DNA of 30,054 nucleotides. Origin: UBA2982 sp040081395. Its GTDB lineage: Bacteria > Gemmatimonadota > Gemmatimonadetes > Longimicrobiales > Gaopeijiaceae. The stretch is taken from contig JBEBGN010000023.1 of the NCBI GenBank assembly GCA_040081395.1, positions 1 to 30,054 on the forward strand, read 5' to 3'. How positions within the stretch are numbered: the stretch's first letter is position 1; each line of letters begins with the position of its first letter. Shown here one piece after another: positions 6,399-14,944 of this stretch. Both the position numbers and the translations under genes were made by a program. The notes below the pieces were generated by a model that saw only the letters and a list, made by a program, of their open reading frames with translations, did not search any database and was not told where the DNA came from.

Positions 6399-7832
6399 CT
6401 ACCTTATCCCGCGCTCGTACCTCGCCCACACGCCCGGGCGGACGGGAATGAACAGGATCACCAGCGGTCGCTCCGCCGCTCGGTCCGCGAAGACCGGCAC
6501 CCCCTGGTGCTGTCCGACCCGCGCGATCTGGTTGCAGTCGATCGGGAAGGTGTCGGGGGTCCTGCCGAAGTCGGCACCCTCGAAGGTCACGACCGCGTTC
6601 CCCTCGTACCAGAACGCCCCGCCCGCGTAGCCGCCTGAGAACGTCAGCGCTGGCCTGAGTGTGCGCAGCGAAGCGTAGTCGGGCCCGACCAAAGTGTCCC
6701 CGGCCACAGTCACACGCAGCGGGATACTCTGCCCCGTCGAGATACAGATCTCGACGTCGTCGCCGGGTGGTGGCCCGCTGACCGTGTTCACCTGAACGAC
6801 CACGGTGTCGGGGGGCGGCGCGGCGAGAACGATCGTGTCGGGCTCCACCCGCCGCATCATCTCGGGTTGGCAGCGTAGCGTGCGCGAACGCGGACACACC
6901 GCGACCGACACCAGGAAGCCGACCTTCCCTTTCTGGTACTCGGAGAAGTGGCCGCCTGCGGGCTCGGCGTGGTTGGACGCGAGCCAATGGACGCCGGCCC
7001 GGATCCCGTCCCAGTCGTACTGCGCGCCGACGTTGACGTCGAAGCCGTTGTGCTCGGCCATGACGGTCAGCATGGAGCGCGGGCTGGTGCGCATATTCAC
7101 GGACGTGCCGTAGAACCAGCCATTGGCGCTGCCCTCGCCGTAGAAGTGGAGCGCGCCCCCCGACTTGAACATGCCGCTGCCGTAGCCGAGGGTGAACGTG
7201 ACATCGTTCTCCCAGAGGCGTCCGCCCGCATCGAAGCCGCGGAGGAAAGCGGTGGCGACCCCGTACGCGGTCAAGTTGGTGCCGTCCACATACGCGCGCG
7301 GTAGCCGCGGGTCGGAGAATCCGAGGCGGCCGGGTGCGTAACGGGCGCCGTCCGCGAAATCCGGGCTGGTGAGGTAGCGCGCGCCGACCGCGAGACCGAT
7401 CCCCTGATCGACGGGCTCCCACAGGCGCACGCGGCCGAAGAGCCCCCAGACCTTTCCGCCCGCGCTCCCGTTCTTGAGCGCCTGCACGGCTACGCCCGCT
7501 TCAGCGCGGTCGAAGAGACCCGTGGCGACCGACGTGTCCCAGTGGTAGGAGTCCGCCCCGGGACCGAAGCCCACGATGTTCCCCGCACCGTCGACGAGCG
7601 CCGTCCGGTCGAGTCCCACCCAGAACCCTGAGTAGGTCGCGGTCGTCGCGAGGTGCGGAAGGACGCTCGAGACCGGGATGTCGAGCAGCCCCGAGCCGTA
7701 GCGGAGCGTACTCGGCATGGTCGGCGTCTGCGCCGGACGGCCGGTCGCCTGACCACGCACGGGACCCGCAGCCCCCATGAGCACGACGAAGGCAGCAGCG
7801 AGCACGCGGCCCGCGGCGTGCAGGGGGGGCAT
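6399..7832 (-). CDS. Probable outer-membrane beta-barrel protein of unknown function
   Basis: The 477-residue product starts with a signal peptide (hydrophobic LAAAFVVLMGAAG, then VRGQA cleavage region, about residues 10-30). Long stretches alternate polar and hydrophobic residues and are rich in Gly, Tyr and Trp (for example GLFGRVRLWEP, GVATAFLRGF, TFTLGYGSGMF, VNVGAQYDW), typical of barrel strands. The N-terminal TLRYGSGLLDIPVSSVLP resembles openings of YjbH-like and similar outer-membrane proteins, but I cannot assign a family. The C-terminal part (after about 330) contains Pro/Val-rich PDTVVVQV and a separate domain with two Cys. It is the last gene of the ccm operon, 23 bases beyond ccmD, and converges with the kinase gene. 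The ATG at 7832 was chosen because it places the signal peptide at the N terminus. Confidence 0.7.
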   Translation of the reverse strand: MPPLHAAGRVLAAAFVVLMGAAGPVRGQATGRPAQTPTMPSTLRYGSGLLDIPVSSVLPHLATTATYSGFWVGLDRTALVDGAGNIVGFGPGADSYHWDTSVATGLFDRAEAGVAVQALKNGSAGGKVWGLFGRVRLWEPVDQGIGLAVGARYLTSPDFADGARYAPGRLGFSDPRLPRAYVDGTNLTAYGVATAFLRGFDAGGRLWENDVTFTLGYGSGMFKSGGALHFYGEGSANGWFYGTSVNMRTSPRSMLTVMAEHNGFDVNVGAQYDWDGIRAGVHWLASNHAEPAGGHFSEYQKGKVGFLVSVAVCPRSRTLRCQPEMMRRVEPDTIVLAAPPPDTVVVQVNTVSGPPPGDDVEICISTGQSIPLRVTVAGDTLVGPDYASLRTLRPALTFSGGYAGGAFWYEGNAVVTFEGADFGRTPDTFPIDCNQIARVGQHQGVPVFADRAAERPLVILFIPVRPGVWARYERGIR

Positions 7833-7855
7833 GGCGGGCACGTCGCTCCCCCGGG

Positions 7856-8080
7856 CTACTTCCCCAGCCGGTCCTGAATGTCCTTGAGGCGACGCCCGAT
7901 CGAGACGACCCACCCCAACACGAGCAGGATCACGACCGCGTAGGCGATGAATACGTGCCAATAGGCGCGCAAGCCGCCGATGGAGTTGGCGTCGCTCGTC
8001 TGTGCCGCGAGGTGCGCGAGCGGGCCCGAGACGAGGAGCACGGCGAGAACGAGCGGGAGGACCTTCGCGAATCTGGTCAT
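7856..8080 (-). CDS. ccmD: CcmD-like small membrane protein
   Basis: A 74-residue protein with a cleavable signal-like N terminus (VLPLVLAVLLVSGPLAHLAAQ) and one transmembrane helix (about 43-62, WHVFIAYAVVILLVLGWVV). A cytoplasmic tail follows, RRLKDIQDRLGK, which is typical of CcmD. In System I cytochrome c maturation CcmD helps release haem-loaded CcmE from the CcmABC complex. The position directly after ccmC, with 10 bases between them, supports the call. The family is so short that sequence alone would be weak evidence. Confidence 0.8.
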   Translation of the reverse strand: MTRFAKVLPLVLAVLLVSGPLAHLAAQTSDANSIGGLRAYWHVFIAYAVVILLVLGWVVSIGRRLKDIQDRLGK

Positions 8081-8090
8081 GGCGGTCGGC

Positions 8091-8783
8091 TCAGGCGGCG
8101 GCGCGACGGGCGCGCTGTTGGAGTTCGTGACGCAGGCCTTCTAGCGCGTAGCGGAGCATGAAGAGGCCGGTGAAGAGCACGGTGAACACACCCACGCTGG
8201 TCAGCAAGAGCGTGAGCATGTCGGCCGGCAGGGTTGGGCCCTCGGGATTGATGACCACTGGTTCGGGGTGGAGCGAGCGGAACCAGAGCACGCTCAAGTG
8301 GATGAAAGGAATGAGGAGCGCCCCGACGATCGCGACTACGGCGCTGAAGCGCTTACCCTGGTCGGGATTCTCGGTGGAACTGCGCACCATGAAGTAGCCG
8401 AGGAAGATGAACCAGAGCAGGAGAGTCAGGGTCAGTCGCGGCTCCCAGGTCCAGAACGTGCCCCACGCGATCTTTCCCCACAGCGGGCCCGTGATGAGCA
8501 TGATGGAGCCGAAGACCATGCCGCCCTCCGCAGCGCTCTGCGCCGCCCAGTCGAGTCGCTCGTCACGGAGCCACAGGTACATCGCACTTGTGAGCGCGGC
8601 GATGCCGAACGCGAGGAAGCAGGTCCACGCCGCAGGTGGGTGTACATAGAAGATGCGCTGCGCGATCCCCTGGCTGGCTTCCGTCGAGACCCAGAAGAAG
8701 GACAGCCAATAGACGAACCCGAGGCCGAGTAGGCCGAGGCTGGCGAGGGCGATGCCCGCGCGTCGAATTCCGGCGATCGACAT
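8091..8783 (-). CDS. ccmC: Haem handling protein CcmC
   Basis: CcmC is the inner-membrane protein that presents haem to CcmE in System I cytochrome c biogenesis. The 230-residue product has about six hydrophobic helices. The tryptophan-rich WWD-type motif WGTFWTWEPRLT is at residues 107-118, with Glu where most members have Asp. Candidate haem ligands His48 (YVHPPAAW) and His162 (FIHLSVLW) flank it, as in the family. The start at 8783 has AGGA at 8789-8792. It lies seven bases after the ccmB stop, inside the ccm operon. A longer in-frame reading to 8930 overlaps ccmB and is unlikely. Confidence 0.94.
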   Translation of the reverse strand: MSIAGIRRAGIALASLGLLGLGFVYWLSFFWVSTEASQGIAQRIFYVHPPAAWTCFLAFGIAALTSAMYLWLRDERLDWAAQSAAEGGMVFGSIMLITGPLWGKIAWGTFWTWEPRLTLTLLLWFIFLGYFMVRSSTENPDQGKRFSAVVAIVGALLIPFIHLSVLWFRSLHPEPVVINPEGPTLPADMLTLLLTSVGVFTVLFTGLFMLRYALEGLRHELQQRARRAAA

Positions 8784-8790
8784 TTTGGTC

Positions 8791-9471
8791 CTAGTCCTCC
8801 ACGACGAAGCGAAAGAGTCCGGCACCGGCGGCGACCGCGACCAGCGCGAACGCACCGAGCATTCTGAGGTTCCCCGCCACTTCAGCGACCGGGCGGCCAG
8901 CCAGCAAACGGCCCGTCGCACCCGCACCATAGATCACCATGGGCACGAGAAGGGGGAAGACGAGAATCGGCAACACTGTCTCCCCCATGCGCGTTCCCGT
9001 CGACACGGCCGCGAATAGCGTGCCCAGCGCGACGAACCCGAGGGAGCCCAGTCCGAGCGCGAGCAGAACGGCCGCCGGGTTCGCGCCGATCTCCAGGCCG
9101 AAGAAGAGCATGAAGACGCCGAGCACGAGCAGCGCGACCGCGTAGAGGAGCGCGAAATTGGAGATCAGCTTCCCGAAAAAGATCGCGTCCTTGGGGGCGG
9201 GCGACATCAGCACCCCCTGGAGCGCGGAGTCCTCGGCTTCGATGTGGAAGGTGCGGCCGATGCCGAGCAGACCGTCGAAGACCAGCGTCATCCAGATGAG
9301 CCCCGCGGCCATGTCCTGCGGGCGCACCAGGCTCCGGTCGGTCGAGAAATTGAAGAGCACCCCCGCGAGCACGGCGAACGCCGCCATCGCGGCGATGCGC
9401 TCGCGCGTGCGCAGCTCGAGCAACAGGTCCTTCCACACGATCACCCCGACCTGCCGGAAGTAGAGACTCAC
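8791..9471 (-). CDS. ccmB: Haem exporter permease subunit CcmB
   Basis: CcmB is the permease partner of CcmA in the CcmABC ABC complex, which uses ATP to release holo-CcmE. The 226-residue protein shows the family N terminus (VGVIVWKDLLLELRTRE, about 9-25) and the conserved ALQGVLMSPAPKDAIFFGKLISN segment at about 82-104. Six hydrophobic segments can be traced. It starts with a GTG that overlaps the ccmA stop as GTGA (9468-9471), indicating translational coupling. Confidence 0.93.
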   Translation of the reverse strand: MSLYFRQVGVIVWKDLLLELRTRERIAAMAAFAVLAGVLFNFSTDRSLVRPQDMAAGLIWMTLVFDGLLGIGRTFHIEAEDSALQGVLMSPAPKDAIFFGKLISNFALLYAVALLVLGVFMLFFGLEIGANPAAVLLALGLGSLGFVALGTLFAAVSTGTRMGETVLPILVFPLLVPMVIYGAGATGRLLAGRPVAEVAGNLRMLGAFALVAVAAGAGLFRFVVED

Positions 9472-10262
9472 GAGCGTGCCGTGGGTGCCGCGTCGACGAC
9501 CTCGTGGTAGTGCCGCTCGAACCCACGCTCGTCGATATCGGCTCGGGCGCCCTCCCAGGCGAAGCGGCCGCGCACCTGGATCGCGACGCGCGTGGCGAGC
9601 GCGAGTCCTTCGGCGATGTTGTGCGTGACCATCACCACGGTGCGGCGATCGGCGCGGAGTTCCTGCAGGACCCCACGCAGCACAGTGGCGGCGGCGGGGT
9701 CGAGCCCCGTGTAGGGCTCGTCGAGGAGCACCAGCTCGGGGTCGTGCAGGAGCGCGCGCGCGAGTGCGAGCCGCTGACGCATGCCGTGCGAGAGCTTACG
9801 CACGGCGAAGTGTGCCCGGTCCGAGAGGCCGACGCGCTGCAGGCGGGCTCCCACCCGGCGGTCGACGTCCTCGAGGCCGAAGAGCCGCGCGTAGAAGCGC
9901 AGGTTCTCCTCGGCAGTGAGCTGTTGGTAGAGAAAGCCCTGATGGGACAACATCCCCACCCGTCGACGCCACTCCCCGTCGGAGAAGTCGAGGGGCACGC
10001 CACCGATGGAGACCGTGCCGCTCGTCGCCCTCATGGCGCCGCCGAGCATCTTGAGGAGCGACGACTTCCCTGCACCGTTCGGCCCGAAGACCGTGAGGAA
10101 GTCACCGCGTGCAAGGGTGAGGTCGACGCCGTCGACCGCGACTACGGCACCGTACTCCCGGACGAGCCCTCTTGCCTCGACTACGGCTTCAACTGCGCCC
10201 TCCGTCTCCTTGCCGAGCCCGGCAGTCGTGGTCGGGGGCTTCGCTTCGGTGAGGACGATCAC
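9468..10262 (-). CDS. ccmA: Haem exporter ATP-binding subunit CcmA
   Basis: The 264-residue ABC ATPase has Walker A GPNGAGKS at residues 60-67, the signature LSHGMRQRLALARAL at about 157-171 and Walker B LVLLDEPYTGLD at about 177-188. Placement between the zinc-ribbon gene and ccmB identifies it as CcmA rather than another ABC ATPase. The GTG start at 10262 overlaps the stop of the preceding gene as GTGA (10259-10262), which supports it over an upstream in-frame ATG at 10349. About 30 poorly structured residues precede the ABC domain. Confidence 0.93.
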   Translation of the reverse strand: MIVLTEAKPPTTTAGLGKETEGAVEAVVEARGLVREYGAVVAVDGVDLTLARGDFLTVFGPNGAGKSSLLKMLGGAMRATSGTVSIGGVPLDFSDGEWRRRVGMLSHQGFLYQQLTAEENLRFYARLFGLEDVDRRVGARLQRVGLSDRAHFAVRKLSHGMRQRLALARALLHDPELVLLDEPYTGLDPAAATVLRGVLQELRADRRTVVMVTHNIAEGLALATRVAIQVRGRFAWEGARADIDERGFERHYHEVVDAAPTARS

Positions 10263-10714
10263 CGTCCTGCCCCGCCGACGGGCGCGCCCGCGAGCGCGTG
10301 ACCGCACGCGGAGCAGAAGCGGCTTCCCTGCTCGTTGGTGAAGCTGCACTCCGGGCAGAGCACGCCGCTGCGGAGTCCCGCGCGCACGCGCTCGATCTCG
10401 GCTTCGATACCGGCATCAGAGTCCGCGGCCGCCGCACCCACTCCCCGGGCAGCCTCGTCGGCCCCGAGTGCCGCGAGGGCCTCGGCGGTCAGCTCGCTCT
10501 TGAGCGAACGGTAGTCGTCCTGGTCGAGCTTCCCGGCCAGGAAGTCGTACTCGACGTCGCGCAGAGCGAGCAGCGCGACGCGCTTCCGCGCCTCGGTCTC
10601 GGTGAGCTCGTCGTCTTCGCGCTCGAGCGAAGCGTGCAGCCCCTTCACGACGGGCTGCATGATGAAGAGGAGGACCGCCGCCACCACGAGCGCCACGCCC
10701 ACGTAGAGCGTCAC
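10259..10714 (-). CDS. CcmI-like membrane protein with C-terminal zinc ribbon
   Basis: The 151-residue product starts with one transmembrane helix (about 4-19, YVGVALVVAAVLLFIM). A charged helical stretch follows, with LLALRDVEYDFLAGKLDQDDYRSLKSEL at about 48-74; it resembles the N-terminal membrane part of CcmI (CycH), which escorts apocytochrome. The C-terminal TPR region of CcmI is missing. In its place is a zinc ribbon with CPEC at 120-123 and CSAC at 134-137. It starts with a GTG, 13 bases after the ccmF stop, and overlaps ccmA by GTGA. The context makes a role in cytochrome c maturation likely; the ribbon would lie in the cytoplasm or periplasm depending on orientation. Confidence 0.8.
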   Translation of the reverse strand: MTLYVGVALVVAAVLLFIMQPVVKGLHASLEREDDELTETEARKRVALLALRDVEYDFLAGKLDQDDYRSLKSELTAEALAALGADEAARGVGAAAADSDAGIEAEIERVRAGLRSGVLCPECSFTNEQGSRFCSACGHALAGAPVGGAGR

Positions 10715-10727
10715 GGGAGGGCCTGTG

Positions 10728-12797
10728 TCAGTCCGCTGACCCGGCCGTGGCGGGCTCGCCCGCCGGCTCAGCCGCCCCTTCCGCGAGACGGCGCCGATCC
10801 ACACTGGGCCAGAGCGCGATGAGCGTGCCTGCGGTCAGGGTGAGACAGCCGAGCCAGATCCAGCTCACCAGCGGCTTGATGAGCACCTGAAGGTCGAGTC
10901 CCTGTGCGTCCGAACGTGCGCTCACGGCGCCGTTGATGTCGTCCAGCGCGGAGAGGATCAAGTAGAGGTCCTCGAGCGGGTACGACTTGATGCCCACCTC
11001 GGTCATGGGCGGCGCGCCGTCTTCCTGCGTCGTGTAGCGCCGCTTCTCGGTGACGAGAACCCCCTGCGGATCCCCGTCGCGCGCCACGGATACGGTTGCG
11101 ATCGCCTGCCACATGAGGTTGCGCTGGCCATTGGCGAGCGAAACCGAGAGACCCTCGTAGGTGAGCTGGTAGGTGTGCCCCATCGGCGAGGTCACCTCGG
11201 CGACGTCACCGGGCACCATGTGGATGCGCTCGTCGACGTTGTACGCCGCGCCGGCGAACGCCATGAAGATCATGACCATACCCACGTGCACGATGTAGCC
11301 ACCCCACCTGCGCCGATTGCGCGACACTAGGTGGAAGAGCGCGGTAGCGTAGCCCTCGTGCTCGATGCGGGCGCGGGCGCGGGTACCCTTCCAGAACTCG
11401 GTGGCGATGATCGTGAGCACGAACGCGCTGACGCCCCACGTCGTGAGCGCCAGCGGGTGGTGCGCCCCCGAGATCCAGAGCGCGGCCGCAGTGACCAGAC
11501 CGACGATGACGGGCGTGGCGAAGTTCCTCTGGAGGTTCTTCTTGGTCGCGCGTCTCCACGCGATGACCGGCCCGATGCCGGTGAGCGCGAGCAGCGCGAG
11601 CCCGATCGGGAAGTTCACGCGCTGGAAGAACGGGGGCCCGACACTGATCTGCGTTCCGGTCACGCCCTCGGAGATGAGCGGGAACATCGTTCCCCACATG
11701 ACCGTGAACGCGGCACCGATGAAGAGCAGGTTGTTGAAGAGGAACGCCGACTCGCGCGAGACGAACGACTCGATCTGGTTTTCGCTACGGAGCTGCGGGA
11801 GCCGGTACAGGATCAGGATGACCGACGCTGCGATCACCGATCCCATGAAGCCGAGGAAGATGTAGGCGATCTTGAGTTCCTGCGCGAACGAGTGCACGGA
11901 CTCGATGAGTCCGGAGCGCGTGAGGAACGTCGCGAAGATCGTGAGGATGAACGTCATGAGCACGAGCGACATGTTCCAGACCTTCAACATGCCGCGGTTC
12001 TCTTGGATCTGGATCGAGTGCAGGAACGCGGTCGCGGTGAGCCAGGGCAGAAGCGAAGCGTTCTCGACCGGATCCCAGAACCAGTACCCACCCCACCCGA
12101 GCTCCTCGTACGCCCAGCGCATTCCCATGACGATGCCGACCGACAGGAAGAGCCAGCTGGTCAGGATCCAACGGCGTGTGAGTTGGATCCAGCGTGCGTC
12201 GAGGCGCCCTGACAGGAGCGCAGCCATACCGAACGCGAACGGGACCGTGAACGCCGTGAAGCCGAGGTAGAGCGTCGGCGGGTGGATCGTCATCCAGTAG
12301 TTCTGGAGCTGCGGGTTCAGCCCCTGCCCGTTCGCCGGCGTGAAGCCGAGGCGCTCGAACGGGTTCACGTCCGCGAAGAGCAGGACGACGATGAAGAACG
12401 CGAGGATGGTCTGGAGCACGCCCGCCACATAGGGCATGAACTCGCGGTTCTTTGCGCGATTCAGGAAGACGGCGAGCGAGGAGAAGAACCCGAGTAGGAG
12501 CGCCCAGAAGAGCAGCGAGCCCCTCTGGCCCGCCCAGAGCCCGGTGATCTTGTAGAAAAGCTCGAGCTCGCGGTTCGAGTAGTTCGCGACGTAGTAGTAG
12601 TCGAACCGGTCGGTCAGGAAGGCGGTGACGATGCCGGCGGACGCGAGGATGAGCAGTCCGAAGACCGCATAGACGCTACGCTCCGCACTGAGAACCAGGT
12701 CGCCACGCTGCGTTCGGCCCCCGGTATAGCCGAGGACCATCCCCCACAGCGCAACCGGTAGTGAGATCCAGAGAGCGAACTCTCCGAGGAGCGTCAC
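10728..12797 (-). CDS. ccmF: Cytochrome c haem lyase subunit CcmF
   Basis: The 689-residue polytopic protein is the haem lyase of System I, which ligates haem from CcmE to the CXXCH of apocytochromes. The WWD motif is at about residues 235-252 (W235, then WFWDPVENASLLPW). Family His residues are His172 (IHPPTLYLGF), His260 in FLHSIQIQE, and a late His in GGYIVHVGMVM. A large periplasmic domain (about 510-640) precedes the final membrane helix, as in CcmF. It starts with a GTG that shares one base with the ccmE stop (TAGTG), so the two are coupled. No CcmH or CcmG partner is encoded next to it. Confidence 0.96.
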   Translation of the reverse strand: MTLLGEFALWISLPVALWGMVLGYTGGRTQRGDLVLSAERSVYAVFGLLILASAGIVTAFLTDRFDYYYVANYSNRELELFYKITGLWAGQRGSLLFWALLLGFFSSLAVFLNRAKNREFMPYVAGVLQTILAFFIVVLLFADVNPFERLGFTPANGQGLNPQLQNYWMTIHPPTLYLGFTAFTVPFAFGMAALLSGRLDARWIQLTRRWILTSWLFLSVGIVMGMRWAYEELGWGGYWFWDPVENASLLPWLTATAFLHSIQIQENRGMLKVWNMSLVLMTFILTIFATFLTRSGLIESVHSFAQELKIAYIFLGFMGSVIAASVILILYRLPQLRSENQIESFVSRESAFLFNNLLFIGAAFTVMWGTMFPLISEGVTGTQISVGPPFFQRVNFPIGLALLALTGIGPVIAWRRATKKNLQRNFATPVIVGLVTAAALWISGAHHPLALTTWGVSAFVLTIIATEFWKGTRARARIEHEGYATALFHLVSRNRRRWGGYIVHVGMVMIFMAFAGAAYNVDERIHMVPGDVAEVTSPMGHTYQLTYEGLSVSLANGQRNLMWQAIATVSVARDGDPQGVLVTEKRRYTTQEDGAPPMTEVGIKSYPLEDLYLILSALDDINGAVSARSDAQGLDLQVLIKPLVSWIWLGCLTLTAGTLIALWPSVDRRRLAEGAAEPAGEPATAGSAD

Positions 12798-13231
12798 TAT
12801 TGGACGCCGTCGGTGGCGAGATCCTCAGGCGCGGCCTCGTAGCGCGAGCCACACTTGGTGAGCATCGTCGTCGCCTCGAACACACCGTCCGCGCGCAGGC
12901 GACCCTCGAGCACGACCTCGACCTCATCCGTGAACGTGTCCGGGAGCGCGTCGCGGAACTCGACCGGGAACGTCACGGAGGTGTCCGCGAGATCGTGAAC
13001 CACGAAGGTGTGGAGCAACTCGCCATCGACGCGCGCGTAGCTGCCCTTCACCACCTGACCCGAGACCTTCACGCCCACATCGCGGAAGGTCGGGTCGGCT
13101 TCGACGCGATCCATGAGCTCCACAGGAGTGAGATAGTAGACCATGGTCTCACTCACGCCCGTCCAGATCAGGTACGTCACGACGGCGGCCACACCCACCA
13201 AGCCCACCATGAAACGGCCGTTCTTCTTCAT
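12797..13231 (-). CDS. ccmE: Haem chaperone CcmE, CXXXY variant
   Basis: CcmE is the membrane-tethered periplasmic chaperone that binds haem covalently and delivers it to CcmF. The 144-residue protein has an N-terminal anchor (about 7-24) and an OB-fold beta domain (about 33-120) with the family pattern VKVSGQVVKGS and PDTFTDEVEVVLEGRL. The usual haem-binding LAKHDExY motif is replaced by LTKCGSRY: Cys127 and Tyr131 form CXXXY, with no His at the haem position. This is the hallmark of the variant System I known from some deltaproteobacteria and archaea. It is the first gene of the ccm operon; the promoter should lie in the 190-bp gap upstream of 13231. Confidence 0.94.
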   Translation of the reverse strand: MKKNGRFMVGLVGVAAVVTYLIWTGVSETMVYYLTPVELMDRVEADPTFRDVGVKVSGQVVKGSYARVDGELLHTFVVHDLADTSVTFPVEFRDALPDTFTDEVEVVLEGRLRADGVFEATTMLTKCGSRYEAAPEDLATDGVQ

Positions 13232-13392
13232 GTCTGCCCCCGAGGGAGGTCGCCGGGAATGCGCCTGATTACGCGCCCAATCTAGTCGGCCGGCCGCCGA
13301 GGCGACCAGTCCGGAAAAGTCCGTACTCCTGCCTCCCCAACTGTCCGGAAGCCAAGTCCTGAGCGGGTTTTCCTACCCTACTCTAACCCCGA

Positions 13393-13411
13393 GGACACCC
13401 GATGGGTGCCC
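13393..13411 (-). terminator. Possible terminator hairpin after glpK
   Basis: On the minus strand GGGCACCC and GGGTGTCC form an 8-bp stem with one G-U pair around the loop ATC. It starts 10 bases beyond the glpK stop. No T-run follows, so termination is only suggested by position. It lies in the 190-bp gap upstream of ccmE. Confidence 0.35.
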
Positions 13412-13421
13412 GCGGTTGAGC

Positions 13422-14933
13422 CTAGTGGGTATCCCGCGCCCAATGGATCGCGGCGCGCACCGCGCGCCCCCACCCTTCCTGGAGCCGCGCCGACTCCGCC
13501 GGGGCCATGACGGGCTCGTACCGGCGCGGCGCGCCCTGCGCGGCAAGAAAGTCGCCGCCGCTCGCCCAGACACCGGTCGCGAGACCGGCCAGGCCCGCAG
13601 CGCCGAGCGCGGTCGTCTCGACCAGCGCGGGGCGACGAACGGGTATGCCGACGATTCCCGCCTGGAAGGTCATGAGCCACTCGTTCAGCGCGGCGCCCCC
13701 GTCCACGCGCAGCTCGGTCGTGCGCACGCCAGAGTCCGCTTCCATCGCGCGCAGCACCTCCGCGGTCCCGTACGCCATCGCCTCGAGCGCCGCGCGTACC
13801 AAGTGCGCCCGCGACGTGCCGCGCGTGAGCCCGACGATCATGCCGCGCGCTTCCGGCTCCCAGTGCGGAGCGCCGAGCCCCACGAAGGCAGGCACGAGAT
13901 ACACGCCACCATTGTCCTGGAGCGAACGAGCCAACGCCTCGGACTCGTCGGCGCGCGTGACGAGGCCGAGCATGTCGCGCAGCCACTGGATCGCGGCCCC
14001 CGCGATGAAGACCGACCCCTCCAGCGCATACGCAACGCCTCCGCTCGCGTCGCACGCCGCGGTGGTGAGCAGCCCATGCTTCGACGCCACGGGCGCGTCC
14101 CCCGTGTTCAGGAGCAGGAAGGCACCGGTGCCGTAGGTGTTCTTCGCCAAGCCAGGCGTCCAGCAGCCCTGGCCGAAGAGCGCGGACTGCTGATCCCCCG
14201 CCACGCCCGCGATCGGCACATCGATGCCGAGGTGCTCTCCGTCGACATGCCCGAAGTCGCCAGCGCTCCTTCGCACCTCGGGCAGGAGAGAACGCGGCAC
14301 GCCGAACAGCTCGAGCGCCCAGGGGTCCCACGCTCGCTCGTGCAGATTGTAGAGCAGCGTGCGGGATGCATTGGTCGGGTCGGTCGCGTGCGTGCGCCCG
14401 TTCGTGAGGCGCGTGATGAGCCAGCTGTCGATCGTGCCGACCGCGAGGTCACCCCGCTCGGCCCTCCCCCGCAGGTCGGGGCGTTGCTCGAGCATCCAGG
14501 CGATCTTGGTCCCCGAGAAGTACGGATCGAGCACCAGGCCCGTGCGCTTGCGCACCTCGGCCTCGTGCCCCGCCACTTTCAGCGAGCGGCACATGTCGGC
14601 GGTGCGGCGGTCCTGCCAGACGATGGCGCGCGCCACCGGCTCCAGCGTCTTTCGGTCCCACAGCACCACAGTCTCGCGTTGGTTGGTGATGCCGACCCCG
14701 CGCACGTCGGCCCCGTCCTTCTGCCCCGCGCGCGCCGCCGAGAGCGCCTCGCGCGCGACGCGGCGACTCACCTCCCAGATCTCGGTCGCGTCGTGCTCGA
14801 CCCAGCCTGGCTTCGGGAAGTGCTGCGTGAACTCCGAGTACGCGCGCCCGAGGATGCGACCGTCCGCGGCGACCACCAGGCTCGTCGTGCCGGTGGTTCC
14901 CTGATCGATCGCGAGAACGGAGGGTGTTGCCAT
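13422..14933 (-). CDS. glpK: Glycerol kinase
   Basis: The 503-residue FGGY-family kinase converts glycerol and ATP to sn-glycerol 3-phosphate. Visible motifs are the phosphate-1 loop LAIDQGTTGTTSLV at about residues 7-20, ITNQRETVVLWDR at about 79-91, the substrate-binding DPYFSGTKIAWML at about 132-144, GVAGDQQSALFGQ at about 240-252 and the adenosine loop VDGGAALNEWLM at about 398-409. The ATG at 14933 was chosen because it precedes the conserved N terminus; a longer in-frame reading to 15179 overlaps maf. It is the last gene of the glmM-glmS-dtd-maf-glpK run, 11 bases after maf. No glpF or glpD lies next to it. Confidence 0.96.
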   Translation of the reverse strand: MATPSVLAIDQGTTGTTSLVVAADGRILGRAYSEFTQHFPKPGWVEHDATEIWEVSRRVAREALSAARAGQKDGADVRGVGITNQRETVVLWDRKTLEPVARAIVWQDRRTADMCRSLKVAGHEAEVRKRTGLVLDPYFSGTKIAWMLEQRPDLRGRAERGDLAVGTIDSWLITRLTNGRTHATDPTNASRTLLYNLHERAWDPWALELFGVPRSLLPEVRRSAGDFGHVDGEHLGIDVPIAGVAGDQQSALFGQGCWTPGLAKNTYGTGAFLLLNTGDAPVASKHGLLTTAACDASGGVAYALEGSVFIAGAAIQWLRDMLGLVTRADESEALARSLQDNGGVYLVPAFVGLGAPHWEPEARGMIVGLTRGTSRAHLVRAALEAMAYGTAEVLRAMEADSGVRTTELRVDGGAALNEWLMTFQAGIVGIPVRRPALVETTALGAAGLAGLATGVWASGGDFLAAQGAPRRYEPVMAPAESARLQEGWGRAVRAAIHWARDTH

Positions 14934-14944
14934 GGCGTATTCCG

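Noticed and set aside
6187..7422. Minus-strand frame of 411 codons overlapping the kinase and outer-membrane protein genes
   Set aside because: Arg-rich shadow frame lacking domains; it overlaps two genes that have clear family features or a signal peptide.
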